A stretch of 64,000 nucleotides of DNA. Source: Pseudomonas alkylphenolica (GTDB lineage: Bacteria; Pseudomonadota; Gammaproteobacteria; Pseudomonadales; Pseudomonadaceae). The stretch lies in NCBI RefSeq assembly GCF_004025535.1, contig NZ_QJRG01000042.1, forward strand, positions 244,556 through 308,555, read 5' to 3'. The notes beneath the pieces are model-generated. The model was not told the DNA's origin, did no database searches, and saw only the letters and a list, made by a program, of their open reading frames with translations. A program made the translations under genes and the position numbers. This document shows positions 25,155-34,398 of the stretch, one piece after another; within the stretch, counting starts at the first letter, position 1; every line of letters begins with the position of its first letter.

Positions 25155-25853
25155 ATGCTGCCAGGATCTTCATATGCGTCAGCCCGGGCCATGCGCACGA
25201 ACAGATTGCGCGGCAAGGTCGGGCTGTACTTTGTTGCTGCCCTGTCGGTGCTGGCCGGCATGACCGATGCCATCGGCTTTATGGCCACCGGCGATTTCGT
25301 CTCGTTCATGAGCGGCAACACCACGCGCCTGGCCGTGTCGCTGGGTGAAGGTGACACCAGCCTGGTGCTGCGCATCGGCGCGCTGTTGCTGGCCTTCGTG
25401 GTGGGTAACGCGCTGGGTGTGGTGGTTGCCCGCCTGAGCGGCCGCAGGCCCTGGCCACTGCTCTCGCTGATTGCTGCGCTGCTGGCGTCGGCCGCTTTGC
25501 TGCCCGCTGCCTGGCAGTTGCCGGCGCTGATCGCCGCGGTGACTGCCATGGGCATGATCAATGCGGTGGTTGAGGAAGTGAACGGCCTGCCCATCGGCCT
25601 GACCTACGTCACCGGTGCACTGTCGCGCTTTGGTCGCGGGCTTGGCCGGGCGCTGCTGGGCGAGCGCCGTCAGGGCTGGCGCGTGCAACTGATTCCCTGG
25701 GCCGGGATGTTCGCTGGCGCGGTAGCCGGCGCGCTGCTGGAGCAACGCTTCGGCATCGCCGCCTTGCTGTTCAGCGCCTTGCTGGCTGCTGCGCTGGCGC
25801 TGGTCTCGCTGACCATTCCGCGGCGCTGGCAGCTCAGGTACATGCCCCGCTAG
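25155..25853 (+). CDS. YoaK/DUF1275-family membrane protein
   Basis: A 232-residue inner-membrane protein with about six helices. The conserved opening LSVLAGMTDAIGFMATGDFVSFMSGN and the later NGLPIGLTYVTGAL are diagnostic of DUF1275 proteins, whose function is not established. ATG 25155 has GGGAG 8 nt upstream; an in-frame ATG at 25191 also begins a plausible protein. It lies 30 nt after the XRE-PAS gene on the same strand, but a link to carnitine metabolism is not evident. Confidence 0.85.
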   Translation: MLPGSSYASARAMRTNRLRGKVGLYFVAALSVLAGMTDAIGFMATGDFVSFMSGNTTRLAVSLGEGDTSLVLRIGALLLAFVVGNALGVVVARLSGRRPWPLLSLIAALLASAALLPAAWQLPALIAAVTAMGMINAVVEEVNGLPIGLTYVTGALSRFGRGLGRALLGERRQGWRVQLIPWAGMFAGAVAGALLEQRFGIAALLFSALLAAALALVSLTIPRRWQLRYMPR

Positions 25854-25857
25854 CGGA

Positions 25858-26208
25858 TTACAGGCAGGTGGCCAACGCGGCCATGCGGCGCAGGGCAACG
25901 CTGTCGTTGTGCTGGGCGTAGTAACTGACCGCGGTGTTGCCACCTTGTGGCTGGATGTCGGCGAACGACTCGGCTTCGCGGGTGTACACGGTAAAGCCGC
26001 CCTGCTTGCCTGGCTCCAGGTAGCCGCTGGCGTCGACGCCAAACACCGACTCGTCCTGCCAGCCAAACTGGATGCACTGCGCCACGCGGTCGGCAGGCTT
26101 GCTCGAGGTGAGCTGCTTGGTCGGTGCCTTGGCCCGTGCCGCCTCCATGGCCGAAGAGGCACAACCGGCCAATACTGCTGCAGCGACCATCACCATGACT
26201 ACCCGCAT
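25858..26208 (-). CDS. Predicted lipoprotein, unknown function
   Basis: A 116-residue protein with a signal peptide ending in the lipobox VLAGC (Cys at about residue 16). The mature part has VAQCIQFGWQDESVFGVDAS and ends in Cys (ALATCL), so one disulfide is possible. It resembles small outer-membrane or periplasmic lipoproteins of pseudomonads, but I cannot name a family. It converges with the DUF1275 gene. Confidence 0.75.
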   Translation of the reverse strand: MRVVMVMVAAAVLAGCASSAMEAARAKAPTKQLTSSKPADRVAQCIQFGWQDESVFGVDASGYLEPGKQGGFTVYTREAESFADIQPQGGNTAVSYYAQHNDSVALRRMAALATCL

Positions 26209-26304
26209 GACTCACCCTCGTCGGAAAAAAAACCGACTTTACCATTGCCCGCGCGCCAACACCCGCGCCTCAACCGGGTGATCGCGATAAAGTTCAGCAG
26301 TTAA

Positions 26305-26670
26305 TCAGCCTTGCTTGCCCAGGGCATTCAGCACCCGCAGCACCAAGGCACAGCCCTGACGGGTATTCGGGTCGCGTAGCAGCGCCAGTAAACCGATCAG
26401 GCTGGGCGGTGTGGGTTGCTCACGGGTCTGGGCTTTGGCCAGGCGGATGGCATTGCCCAGGTTCCAGCTCAGCGCCGTGGCCTCCTCGAACTGTGTCGAG
26501 AGCTTTTCCACCAAAGGTGCATCCAGCAGGTCCACCAGGTCGGAGAGCAACGAGGCCAGGTCCACCAGATTGTCCAGCCGGCCACCGTCGAGCAACGGTT
26601 GCAGTTTGTTCAACAGGGCCTCGAGGCCCGGGTTGCTGACCTGCTGTACAGGCGATTCGATCACACTCAT
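26305..26670 (-). CDS. DUF1641 protein, partner of the flavoprotein at 26697
   Basis: A 121-residue protein with the DUF1641 pattern: LLNKLQPLLDGGRLDNLVDLASLLSDLVDL (split across two helices) and SLIGLLALLRDPNTRQGCALVL. Members of this family are usually encoded beside sulfide:quinone-reductase-like enzymes, as here, where it starts 26 nt after that gene ends. Its role is unknown; an accessory or membrane-association subunit is inferred from context. AAGGAGC precedes the ATG. Confidence 0.82.
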   Translation of the reverse strand: MSVIESPVQQVSNPGLEALLNKLQPLLDGGRLDNLVDLASLLSDLVDLLDAPLVEKLSTQFEEATALSWNLGNAIRLAKAQTREQPTPPSLIGLLALLRDPNTRQGCALVLRVLNALGKQG

Positions 26671-26696
26671 GTCTATCGGCTCCTTGCCAGTTCAGG

Positions 26697-27887
26697 TCAC
26701 AGCATGCCGCGGGCGACGGCCCAGTACAGGCCGCGGTTGAAACCGTTGCGCAACAGGCCTCCGAGCTTGGTCGGCGGCGTGGGCAGCACATCGCGCTGAT
26801 AGTCGTAGGTCAACGGCATCCCCGCATTCAGGCCCATCTGTGCGGCGGCTTGCACCTTGCCGTCATACACCGCCACTGTTCTGCCCAGGCGAATCTCGCC
26901 GGCGATATTGTTGACGATCACCGGCGCCTGGTTATGGCAGGCCCCGCCCGCTTTGCTGACCGGCAGATCGACCGTGTCGCCGATCACGTAGACGCCATCG
27001 AGCCCGTAAACCTGCAAGGTCTCGTGGTTGGTTGGCAGCCAGCCTTCCTGGTTAGGCGCCTGCGACGCACCGCTTTGCAGCACCGCATCCACGGCGCGGA
27101 TCGGCGGCGTGGCCATAAGGATGTCGTACGGCTGCGCCTGGCCCTCTTCGGAGTAGGCAATGCGCTGCTCGGGGTCAACCTTGGCAAGGGTGAACCCGCG
27201 TTCAAAGCGGATGTTTTTCTGGGCGAAAATGCCCGGCAGTATTTCCCCCGTCGGCCGCTGCAGGAACAGGCAATTGCGTAGCAGCTGGGCGGTGGTCGGA
27301 TAGGTGTAGATGATCTCGACCTTGTCGCGCACCCCGCGCCGGCGCAGGTAGTCGTCGAGCATCAAGGTGGTTTCCACCGGCGCGATACCACATTGGTGCG
27401 GCACGTTGGGGGTTTGCGGGAAGGTCACGGTGATGAAGATCCGCCCCTTCTGGATGGTTGCCAGGCGCTGGGCGAGCTGGCGCGCAGGCGCATACTGATA
27501 GAAATGATCGCCGCCCTGCTGCAAGCCTTCGATACGCTCCGGCGCCGGCACGCAACCGGTGGCAATCACCAGAAAATCATAGCCAAAGCGTTTGCCGGAG
27601 CGGGTGTGCAGCGTCTGTGCGGCGAAATCGAAGCGGGTCACCTCCTGCACCTGAAAATCGATTTCCGGGCGCAGCAACGAGCGCTCGGGGCGCTTAAGCT
27701 CTTCATTGAAGTGCAAGTCGAAGGCGACATACATGAACGCCGGCTTGTAGAAATGATCCGGCGAGCTGGACAGCAAGGTGATCCGCACCTGGCCTGCGAG
27801 GATCTCCGGGTAGAGCTTAACCACCAGTTGATTGGCCAGCAGGGTGCCGCCTACCCCACCGCCCACGACGACAATATGTTTGCTCAT
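26697..27887 (-). CDS. FAD-dependent oxidoreductase, sulfide:quinone reductase-like
   Basis: A 396-residue disulfide-reductase-fold flavoprotein. The N-terminal FAD site is HIVVVGGGVGGTLLANQL. Two candidate redox Cys are in VIATGCVPAPE and PHQCGIAPVE, a third in KAGGACHNQAP. The second nucleotide motif GVYVIGDTVDLP binds FAD. In sulfide:quinone reductases three Cys carry the polysulfide chain, and the spacing here is compatible but not proven. The C-terminus has amphipathic helices (GLLRNGFNRGLYWAVARG), suggesting peripheral membrane attachment. Start 27887 has GGAAG upstream. Confidence 0.85.
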   Translation of the reverse strand: MSKHIVVVGGGVGGTLLANQLVVKLYPEILAGQVRITLLSSSPDHFYKPAFMYVAFDLHFNEELKRPERSLLRPEIDFQVQEVTRFDFAAQTLHTRSGKRFGYDFLVIATGCVPAPERIEGLQQGGDHFYQYAPARQLAQRLATIQKGRIFITVTFPQTPNVPHQCGIAPVETTLMLDDYLRRRGVRDKVEIIYTYPTTAQLLRNCLFLQRPTGEILPGIFAQKNIRFERGFTLAKVDPEQRIAYSEEGQAQPYDILMATPPIRAVDAVLQSGASQAPNQEGWLPTNHETLQVYGLDGVYVIGDTVDLPVSKAGGACHNQAPVIVNNIAGEIRLGRTVAVYDGKVQAAAQMGLNAGMPLTYDYQRDVLPTPPTKLGGLLRNGFNRGLYWAVARGML

Positions 27888-28014
27888 ACGTACGCTTCCA
27901 TGCGAATAAAGCCACAAAATCTTCATGGCCATATTCAAAGAAGCATCGGCTATAAACCAATAACTTTTGGCGATACCTGTTAGTTCTTTTTCATCACGTT
28001 CAGCGAAGATAGCC

Positions 28015-28031
28015 TCTGATACCGTATCAGA
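28015..28031. promoter_or_regulatory. 17-nt palindrome upstream of yedK
   Basis: TCTGATAC-C-GTATCAGA is an 8-bp perfect inverted repeat around one base. It sits 31 nt before the yedK ATG in the divergent region shared with the flavoprotein. The core CTG-N9-CAG is one base shorter than a LexA box (CTG-N10-CAG). Confidence 0.5.
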
Positions 28032-28062
28032 ACCTGAAATCGCCCTGAATGAGGGTGCCAAC

Positions 28063-28716
28063 ATGTGCGGAAGACTGAGCCAGTACCATGGCATCCACGA
28101 CTTCGTCGACGCCCTGAGCATGCCCGGCGCCCTGGCCAATGAAGTCGGTGATCAGCCCTTGGCGCACTTCAATGTCGCCCCCAGCACCAACGTCGCCGTG
28201 TTCACCCCCGGCCGGGCCCGATGGTTACGCTGGGGCTGGCGCCCGCACTGGGCGCACGATCGCGCACCGCCGATCAATGCGCGGGTAGAGAAAGTCGCGC
28301 ACTCGCCATTCTTCCGGGCGATCTGGGGCCATCGCTTGCTGGTGCCGGTGGATGGCTGGTTCGAGTGGGTCGACGAAGGCGAGGCGAAAAAGCAGCCCTA
28401 CTACATTCATCGCCGCGATGGCCTGCCGGCGTTCTGTGCCGGTATCGGCCAATGGGATGTGGCCGACGACGACGGCTTTGTCATCGTCACCGCCGACAGC
28501 GTCGGCGGCATGGTGGATATCCATGACCGCCGCCCTGTCGTGTTCGCACCGGACCTGGCCCGGGCCTGGCTGAACCCGGCGTGCGACAAGGCCGAGGCCG
28601 AACAGATGCTGCTGAACCTGGGCGAACCGTCGGAAGCGTTCGCCTGGTACCGGGTCGACAAGGCGGTGGGGAATGTACGGAATCAGGGGGCCGCATTACT
28701 ACAACAGCTCAACTAG
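28063..28716 (+). CDS. yedK: SOS response-associated peptidase YedK (HMCES/SRAP family)
   Basis: A 217-residue SRAP protein that forms a covalent thiazolidine crosslink with abasic sites in single-stranded DNA, shielding them from strand breakage. Cys2 directly after the initiator Met (MCGRLSQ) is the crosslinking residue. The other conserved sites are Asn in PPINARVEKV, Glu in VPVDGWFEW and His in DIHDRRPVV. The length fits the family (about 220). Start 28063 is fixed by the need for Cys2. Confidence 0.93.
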   Translation: MCGRLSQYHGIHDFVDALSMPGALANEVGDQPLAHFNVAPSTNVAVFTPGRARWLRWGWRPHWAHDRAPPINARVEKVAHSPFFRAIWGHRLLVPVDGWFEWVDEGEAKKQPYYIHRRDGLPAFCAGIGQWDVADDDGFVIVTADSVGGMVDIHDRRPVVFAPDLARAWLNPACDKAEAEQMLLNLGEPSEAFAWYRVDKAVGNVRNQGAALLQQLN

Positions 28717-28791
28717 CCACGCCCATACAAATCAATGAAGCGTCATGTGCTTTCTGCCAGACTCTGTGCACTCACGTATCAGGAAGATTGC

Positions 28792-30621
28792 ATGAACGAC
28801 GAACTGTTCTGGGTGCTGGGCCTGCTGTTTACCAGCGTGGCCCTGTTCATTGCCAACCGGCCGCGCATGGATGTGGTCGCCCTGCTGGTGATCGTGGCGC
28901 TACCCCTCACCGGCATTCTCAGCGTGCAGGAAGCCCTCGCCGGCTTCAGCGACCCCAACGTGGTGCTGATCGCCGCGCTGTTCGTGATCGGTGAAGGCCT
29001 GGTGCGCACCGGCATCGCCTACCGCATCGGTGAATGGATGGCCGACCGCGCCGGTAACAGTGAGGTGCGTTTGCTGGTGTTGTTGATGGTCTGTGTGGCC
29101 GGGCTGGGCTCGGTGATGAGCTCGACCGGGGTGGTCGCGATTTTCATTCCGGTGGTGCTGAGCATCGCCGCACGCATGAAGGTGTCCCCCAGCCGCCTGA
29201 TGATGCCGCTCAGTTTTGCCGGCTTGATCAGCGGCATGCTCAGCCTGGTCGCCACACCGCCCAACGTGGTGGTGCACAGTGAACTGGTGCGCCACGGCGA
29301 GACCGGTTTCAGCTTCTTCAGCTTTACCCCGTTCGGCCTGGTGATCCTGGTGCTGGGCGTCGGTTACATGCTGCTGACTCGCCACTGGCTCAGCGGCGAG
29401 GTGCGCAAGGACGGCACCCCGCAAACCCGCCGCACCCTGCTCGACCTGATCATCGACTACAAGCTGGCCGGCCGCGAACGCCGCCTGCGGGTGCGCCCGG
29501 ACTCGCCGCTGATCGGGCACAGCCTGAGCGAGCTGAAACTGCGCACCGTGCACGGCGCCAACGTGGTCGGCATCGAGCGCCAGCACAAGTTCACCACCCG
29601 GGTGATCAGCCCCGACTCCAGCACCACGGTGCACGAGGGCGATGTGCTGCTGCTCGACCTGTTCGCCCCGCGCGATGACCTGCGCAGCCTGTGCCAGAGC
29701 ATGAAGCTGGAGCCCCTGCACTTCAAGGCGGCCTATTTTATCGACCAGTCCCACGCCGTGGGCATGGCCGAGGTCGCCGTGGTGCCGGGCTCGCAACTGA
29801 TCGGCAAAAGCATCCTGGAACTGAATTTCCGCACCCGCTGGGACCTGAACGTGGTCGGCTTGCGCCGTGGTCAGAGCGCCATTGAAGAACAACTGGTAGA
29901 GGAGAAACTAAAGCTCGGCGACACCCTGCTGGTGATCGGCCCGTGGAAGTCGGTGCGTCAGCTCCAGGCGCAACCCCGGGACTTTCTGGTACTGAGCCTG
30001 CCCGCCGAAGTCGACAATGTCGCCCCCGCTCTGACCCAGGCGCCTTATGCCCTGATCAGCCTGGCGGTGATGGTCGGGTTGATGATCAGTGGCCTGGTGC
30101 CCAACGTCATTGCCGCCCTGATCGGCTGCCTGCTGATGGGCGCCGGGCGCTGCATCGACATGAACAGTGCCTACCGGGCGATCCACTGGCAGAGCCTGGT
30201 GCTGATCGTCGGCATGTTGCCGTTTGCTCTGGCCCTGCAGAAAACCGGCGGTATCGCCCTGGCGGTCAACGGGTTGGTGCAAACGCTTGGCGGCGCCGGG
30301 CCTTATATGATCCTCGCCAGCCTGTTTGCCATCACCGCGATCATCGGCCTGTTCATCTCCAACACCGCCACGGCGGTATTGATGGCACCGGTGGCCGTGA
30401 ACACTGCCGAGCAACTGGGTGCCTCGCCCTACCCGTTCGCGATGATTGTCGCCCTGGCGGCCTCGGCGGCGTTCATGACGCCCGTCTCGTCCCCGGTCAA
30501 CACCCTGGTGCTGGGCCCCGGGCAGTACCGCTTCGCCGACTTCATCAAAGTCGGCGTGCCCTTCACCTTGCTGGTGATGGTAGTCAGCGTATTCATGGTG
30601 CCGTGGATATTTGCCCTGTGA
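28792..30621 (+). CDS. SLC13-family permease with two TrkA-C domains
   Basis: A 609-residue inner-membrane transporter of the divalent anion:sodium symporter type. An N-terminal membrane half (about residues 1-205, [23 protein letters not shown] style) and a C-terminal half (about 415-605) are separated by two soluble TrkA-C/RCK-C domains. The second half has [17 protein letters not shown] and [17 protein letters not shown], the SNT/PVN motifs of DASS transporters. Substrates in this family include sulfate and dicarboxylates; none can be assigned. AGGAAG sets the ATG at 28792. Its end overlaps the convergent lipoprotein gene by 29 nt. Confidence 0.9.
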   Translation: MNDELFWVLGLLFTSVALFIANRPRMDVVALLVIVALPLTGILSVQEALAGFSDPNVVLIAALFVIGEGLVRTGIAYRIGEWMADRAGNSEVRLLVLLMVCVAGLGSVMSSTGVVAIFIPVVLSIAARMKVSPSRLMMPLSFAGLISGMLSLVATPPNVVVHSELVRHGETGFSFFSFTPFGLVILVLGVGYMLLTRHWLSGEVRKDGTPQTRRTLLDLIIDYKLAGRERRLRVRPDSPLIGHSLSELKLRTVHGANVVGIERQHKFTTRVISPDSSTTVHEGDVLLLDLFAPRDDLRSLCQSMKLEPLHFKAAYFIDQSHAVGMAEVAVVPGSQLIGKSILELNFRTRWDLNVVGLRRGQSAIEEQLVEEKLKLGDTLLVIGPWKSVRQLQAQPRDFLVLSLPAEVDNVAPALTQAPYALISLAVMVGLMISGLVPNVIAALIGCLLMGAGRCIDMNSAYRAIHWQSLVLIVGMLPFALALQKTGGIALAVNGLVQTLGGAGPYMILASLFAITAIIGLFISNTATAVLMAPVAVNTAEQLGASPYPFAMIVALAASAAFMTPVSSPVNTLVLGPGQYRFADFIKVGVPFTLLVMVVSVFMVPWIFAL

Positions 30622-31300
30622 AGGCAGCGGCGTTCTGCTGCTTGAGCGATTGCGCAGCGTTGCGCCAGTCCTGGGCCCAGCCGTCGAGCACCAGCTTGAG
30701 GTTCTCGGCGGTCATCACCTGGTCGTCGTTCTCCAGCGGCAGGCCGGTGCCCTTGCGCACCACTTCGGCCACCACGGCGCGGCTGCCGCCATCGAGGAAC
30801 GCCGCCTCGGTGGCGATCACACTGTCCAGGTCGCGAATGCCAATGGCGCTGCTGACTCCGGCGGCCACCAGGGTCACCGGCAGGTACTCATAGTAGTGCA
30901 GTGACTGGGTATGGGCGCCCACCGAGGTAATGGCCGGGCGCACGATCAAGGTATTCGGCCCGGGCTGCTCGACCAGGTTCAAGACCTTGCCCAGTTCGCG
31001 CTTGAGCGCAGCATCATAATAGGTGGTGACCGCCTTCAAGGTTGAGTCGGGAATCTGCGCTGTAGCCTTGGGTTGCGGGTAGAACTGGCTCGGCGCGATA
31101 TACACTTGGGAGTAACGCTCCATGCGCACGTCGGGGCTGATCCAGCGCAACACCGAGTCACCGGAGGCGGTCTTGTGCTCGCTCAGCTGGTCGTAATTGC
31201 GCAAAAAGCCGGAATAGTCCTTGGGCGCCACCTTGTTCTGGCTGCAACCGGCGATCAGCAGCGACATGCACAGCACCGGGGCGATGAGTTGTTTACGCAT
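30593..31300 (-). CDS. DUF3313-family lipoprotein
   Basis: A 235-residue lipoprotein with signal peptide and lipobox LIAGC. The mature part has [20 protein letters not shown] and later [20 protein letters not shown], matching the DUF3313 family of cell-envelope proteins of unknown function. AGGGAG lies about 8 nt before ATG 31300. It overlaps the preceding gene (31293..31616) by 8 nt, so the two form one transcript. Confidence 0.85.
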   Translation of the reverse strand: MRKQLIAPVLCMSLLIAGCSQNKVAPKDYSGFLRNYDQLSEHKTASGDSVLRWISPDVRMERYSQVYIAPSQFYPQPKATAQIPDSTLKAVTTYYDAALKRELGKVLNLVEQPGPNTLIVRPAITSVGAHTQSLHYYEYLPVTLVAAGVSSAIGIRDLDSVIATEAAFLDGGSRAVVAEVVRKGTGLPLENDDQVMTAENLKLVLDGWAQDWRNAAQSLKQQNAAAFTGQISTAP

Positions 31301-31616
31301 GCTGTGCGCTCCCTTGCTGTGGTTGTGACGCTCTTGGCGGGGTGCCGGAACGTTCGACATGCAGCTGACCATTGGCCATGATCCAGTGCACCAGCTCGGA
31401 CAGCGACACCTTGTAGGTGTATTCCATCCACTGGCTGTTGCTCGGGCTGTAACGCTCGAAGTAGTGACCGAGGATCATGTGGGTGCCGTCGTTGCACAAT
31501 CCCAGGCGCGAATCCTGGTAATTGAGCAAGGCGTTGCGCCACAGGTCCTGGGCAGGCAGTTCGAGGGTCAGGGACTGACTGCAATCGAGGCCGTCAATCG
31601 GAGGTTGTGCCGGCAT
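31293..31616 (-). CDS. Hypothetical protein co-transcribed with the DUF3313 lipoprotein
   Basis: A 107-residue soluble protein without a signal peptide (begins MPAQPPIDGLDCSQSLTLEL). The pattern LCNDGTHMILGHYFERYSPSNSQWMEYTYKVSL is not assigned by me to any family. It overlaps the lipoprotein start by 8 nt and is divergent from the two-component operon at 31783, which may control it. Confidence 0.65.
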   Translation of the reverse strand: MPAQPPIDGLDCSQSLTLELPAQDLWRNALLNYQDSRLGLCNDGTHMILGHYFERYSPSNSQWMEYTYKVSLSELVHWIMANGQLHVERSGTPPRASQPQQGSAQHA

Positions 31617-31782
31617 GGAAAATTCCCTTTGGTTTGGATGGCCGACAGGATCGCCCAGGGCCTTTGCTGGCTGATGTCCGCTTTGTTTCCTGATTGCAGC
31701 TTTATTACGTGATTGAAATATATGACCGGCGCCGCAGAATGGTTTTAGATACGCACCTTTTCACGCCCCACGGGACCTGATC

Positions 31783-32493
31783 GTGAGCAGACTGCTGATC
31801 GTCGATGACGATGTGGAAATTTGTGCCCTGCTGAAAAAGTTCTTTGTCATGCATGGCTATGAAGTCGACCTGGCCGCCAACGGCACGGCGATGTGGGCGG
31901 CCATTGAGCAGCAGCGCCCGGACACCATCATTCTCGACCTGATGCTGCCCGGCGAAAGCGGCCTGCACCTGTGCCAGAAACTGCGCAGCAGTACCAGCAT
32001 CCCGATCATCATGCTCACCGCCATGGACGAGCTGAGCGACCGCATCGTCGGCCTGGAACTGGGCGCCGACGATTACCTGGGCAAACCCTTCGATGCCCGC
32101 GAGCTGCTGGCCCGCCTGCGTGCCGTACAGCGCCGCGCCGGAGAACAACAGCGCCCGCTGAGTGAAGAGACCCGGCCGTTGATCCACTTTGACGACTGGC
32201 AGCTGGACGTCACCCGTCGTGAACTGCGCACCCCGGACGGGGTGATGGTGCCGCTGTCGGCCGGTGAATTCGATTTGCTGCTGGTTTTTCTTGAGCACCC
32301 GCAGCGCATCCTCACCCGCGAGCAGTTGATCGACCTCGCCCGAGGCCAGGGGCACGAAGCTTATGACCGCAGCATCGACGTGCAGGTCAGCCGTCTGCGC
32401 CGCAAGATCGAGCCCGACAGCAAACGTCCGGCGCTGATCCGCACGGTGCGTAACGGCGGCTACCTGTTCGACGCCAAGGTCAGCCGTTCATGA
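31783..32493 (+). CDS. OmpR-family response regulator
   Basis: A 236-residue regulator with GTG start. The receiver domain has VDDD, phosphoacceptor Asp52 in IILDLMLPGESG and Lys in YLGKPFDARELLARL. The winged-helix DNA-binding domain spans about 135-232 (LSAGEFDLLLVFLEHPQRIL, then VSRLRRKIE and GGYLFDAKV). It overlaps its kinase gene by 4 nt. The divergent lipoprotein gene pair is the closest potential target. Confidence 0.93.
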   Translation: MSRLLIVDDDVEICALLKKFFVMHGYEVDLAANGTAMWAAIEQQRPDTIILDLMLPGESGLHLCQKLRSSTSIPIIMLTAMDELSDRIVGLELGADDYLGKPFDARELLARLRAVQRRAGEQQRPLSEETRPLIHFDDWQLDVTRRELRTPDGVMVPLSAGEFDLLLVFLEHPQRILTREQLIDLARGQGHEAYDRSIDVQVSRLRRKIEPDSKRPALIRTVRNGGYLFDAKVSRS

Positions 32494-33830
32494 TCCGCCT
32501 CGACCTGCGCCGCGACGGCATCAGCCGGCGCATTGCCCTGACGATCATTGCCGCCATGCTGATCTCGGTGGCGCTGAATATCGCCTTCGTGCAGCTGGCG
32601 GGCGTCTGGGCGCGCCCGCCCTTGAGCCAGACCGGCTTGCTCGAACAGATTGCCGTCACCACCCGGATGCTTGAAGCGGCCCCCATCGATCAACGCGAGC
32701 ACCTGGCGCAGGCAGCGAGCAATCCCCAGTTGCAGGTGCATTGGAGCACGCAGCGGGAAAGCCTGGCCCTGCCCGGCCCCGGTACCCCGATTGACCTGAA
32801 CGAGGTGCCGGAATTGCGCGGTCTACTGGCAAGCCACCCGCGCCAGGTGGAAGGTTTTCAACCGGCCGACTGGCCCGAAGACAGCCCCACGGCACACTAC
32901 AAGCTGGTCATGCAACTGGCCGACGGCAGTTGGCTGGATTTCACTCCGCCTTACCGCAGCTGGGGCCTGAGTTCGGGCATGCGCTTTACCATCATCGGCC
33001 TGCTGGCGTTGCTGGCCGCCTTGCTGGTGGCCTGGGTCGGTACCCGGCAACTGGCCGGCCCGCTGCAGCGTTTTGCCCGCGCCGCACGGCGCTTTGGCAG
33101 CGACCTGCGCGCCCCGCCGATTCGCCTGGAGGGGCCTCATGAGTTGCGTCAGGCAATCACTGCGTTCAACACCATGCAGGCGCAGATCCAGCATTTCATA
33201 GCGGAACGAACGCAAATGCTCGCCGCCATTTCCCACGACCTGCGTGCTCCACTGACGCGCATGCGCCTGCGTGGCGAGTTCATCGAAGATGCCGAGCAAC
33301 AGCGCAAGCTGTTTCGCGATGTCGATGAAATGCAGGCCATGATCAACGCCGCGCTGGGTTTCTTTCGCGACGAAACCCACCTGGAAACCGCCACGCCGTT
33401 CGACCTGGCCGAGCTGCTGCAGACCCTGGTCGACGATTATCGCGACCAGCAGATTGCCGTGGACTTCAAAGGTCCGGCGAACCTGGTGTACCTCGGGCGG
33501 CCGCTGGGGCTGAAACGTGCGATTACAAATCTGATCGACAATGCCGTGAAGTATGCCCAGCCACCGGCGGTTCGCTTGAGCAGCAATGCCCACAGCCTGT
33601 TCATTGACGTGTGCGACCAGGGCCCGGGTATACCGGAGGCCGCACTGGAAGAGGTGTTTGTGCCGTTCTTTCGCCTGGAAAGCTCGCGCAACCGCAATAC
33701 CGGTGGCGTCGGCCTGGGCTTGCCTTCGGCACGCACGGCGGTGCGTGAGCAAGGTGGTGAGCTGAAGCTGAGCAATCAACCGGGTGGCGGCTTGCGGGCG
33801 CGTATCGTGCTGCCGCGTATCAATGACTGA
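32490..33830 (+). CDS. Membrane sensor histidine kinase (EnvZ-like)
   Basis: A 446-residue kinase. A membrane helix at about 14-38 and another at about 166-188 bracket a periplasmic domain of about 125 residues. HAMP follows (PLQRFARAARRFGSDLRAPP). The dimerisation domain has His249 in LAAISHDLRAPLTRMRL. The ATPase has NLIDNAVKYA, DQGPGIP and GGVGLGLPSA. The start overlaps the response regulator stop (ATGA). The periplasmic sensor has no assignable ligand. Confidence 0.93.
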   Translation: MIRLDLRRDGISRRIALTIIAAMLISVALNIAFVQLAGVWARPPLSQTGLLEQIAVTTRMLEAAPIDQREHLAQAASNPQLQVHWSTQRESLALPGPGTPIDLNEVPELRGLLASHPRQVEGFQPADWPEDSPTAHYKLVMQLADGSWLDFTPPYRSWGLSSGMRFTIIGLLALLAALLVAWVGTRQLAGPLQRFARAARRFGSDLRAPPIRLEGPHELRQAITAFNTMQAQIQHFIAERTQMLAAISHDLRAPLTRMRLRGEFIEDAEQQRKLFRDVDEMQAMINAALGFFRDETHLETATPFDLAELLQTLVDDYRDQQIAVDFKGPANLVYLGRPLGLKRAITNLIDNAVKYAQPPAVRLSSNAHSLFIDVCDQGPGIPEAALEEVFVPFFRLESSRNRNTGGVGLGLPSARTAVREQGGELKLSNQPGGGLRARIVLPRIND

Positions 33831-33896
33831 CCGGCGTTAACGCTCGCTTAACTGTAGGACATCACTGTAGGTCCGCTCCCTTCAGAACTTTCTTCG

Positions 33897-33921
33897 GCCC
33901 ACCGCGTGTGGGCTTTTTTTT
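33897..33921 (+). terminator. Terminator after the two-component operon
   Basis: GCCCAC (33897-33902) pairs with GTGGGC (33908-33913) and is followed by eight T residues. Confidence 0.88.
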
Positions 33922-33945
33922 GTCGCCAGTTTCCGAAATTCATCA

Positions 33946-33966
33946 CGGGTAAACCCGCTCCCACAG
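33946..33966. repeat. REP-like sequence
   Basis: The stretch begins CGGGTAAACCCGCTCC and matches the common Pseudomonas REP core (GGGTAAACCCGCTCC). A related GCTCCTACAG lies about 30 nt downstream. Confidence 0.6.
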
Positions 33967-34074
33967 GTCCTGCAGGGATCCTGCTCCTACAGAAGGCCGG
34001 GTACTGAAACAAAATCAAGAAAACACAGTCTGAGCTATTACCCTATCTACCGCTGTGCGGATCAAGGAACCACA

Positions 34075-34323
34075 GTGCTGAAACACCTGACCCGATTTGC
34101 CGTAATCACTGCCGTACTGGCCACCAGTGCCGGCTGCTATTACCACGATTACGACCGCGACGATCACCGCTGGGATCGCGACCACCGCTACTCCCGCGAC
34201 TGGGACGACGACCGCAATGACCGCGACCACCGCAACTACGACAAACGCTACCGCGACAATGACCGCTATCGCGGCTACGACAACGACCGCCGCCGCGACC
34301 GGGATGATGACGACGACGATTGA
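34075..34323 (+). CDS. Asp/Arg-rich low-complexity lipoprotein
   Basis: An 82-residue protein with GTG start. A signal peptide with lipobox TSAGC puts Cys21 as the lipidated residue. The mature 62 residues are almost wholly Asp, Arg, Tyr, Asn and His (for example DYDRDDHRWDRDHRYSRDWD), ending in Asp runs. It is a charged, presumably disordered, surface or periplasmic tail, perhaps binding cations. AAGGA lies about 8 nt before the start. A strong bidirectional terminator follows. Confidence 0.72.
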   Translation: MLKHLTRFAVITAVLATSAGCYYHDYDRDDHRWDRDHRYSRDWDDDRNDRDHRNYDKRYRDNDRYRGYDNDRRRDRDDDDDD

Positions 34324-34348
34324 TGGCTAGCGCCAGATTGCTACCGAC

Positions 34349-34392
34349 AAAAAAAGGCCGCGCTCACCTCACCGGTGAGCGCGGCCTTTTTT
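34349..34392. terminator. Bidirectional terminator
   Basis: A perfect 13-bp stem, GGCCGCGCTCACC (34356-34368) with GGTGAGCGCGGCC (34374-34386), is flanked by an A run on the left and a T run on the right. It serves both the lipoprotein gene and phuR. Confidence 0.92.
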
Positions 34393-34398
34393 ATCTGA

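Noticed and set aside
33836..33841. Additional GTTAAC after the two-component operon
   Set aside because: A single copy without a partner at 11 or 18 nt, in a gap unrelated to carnitine genes.
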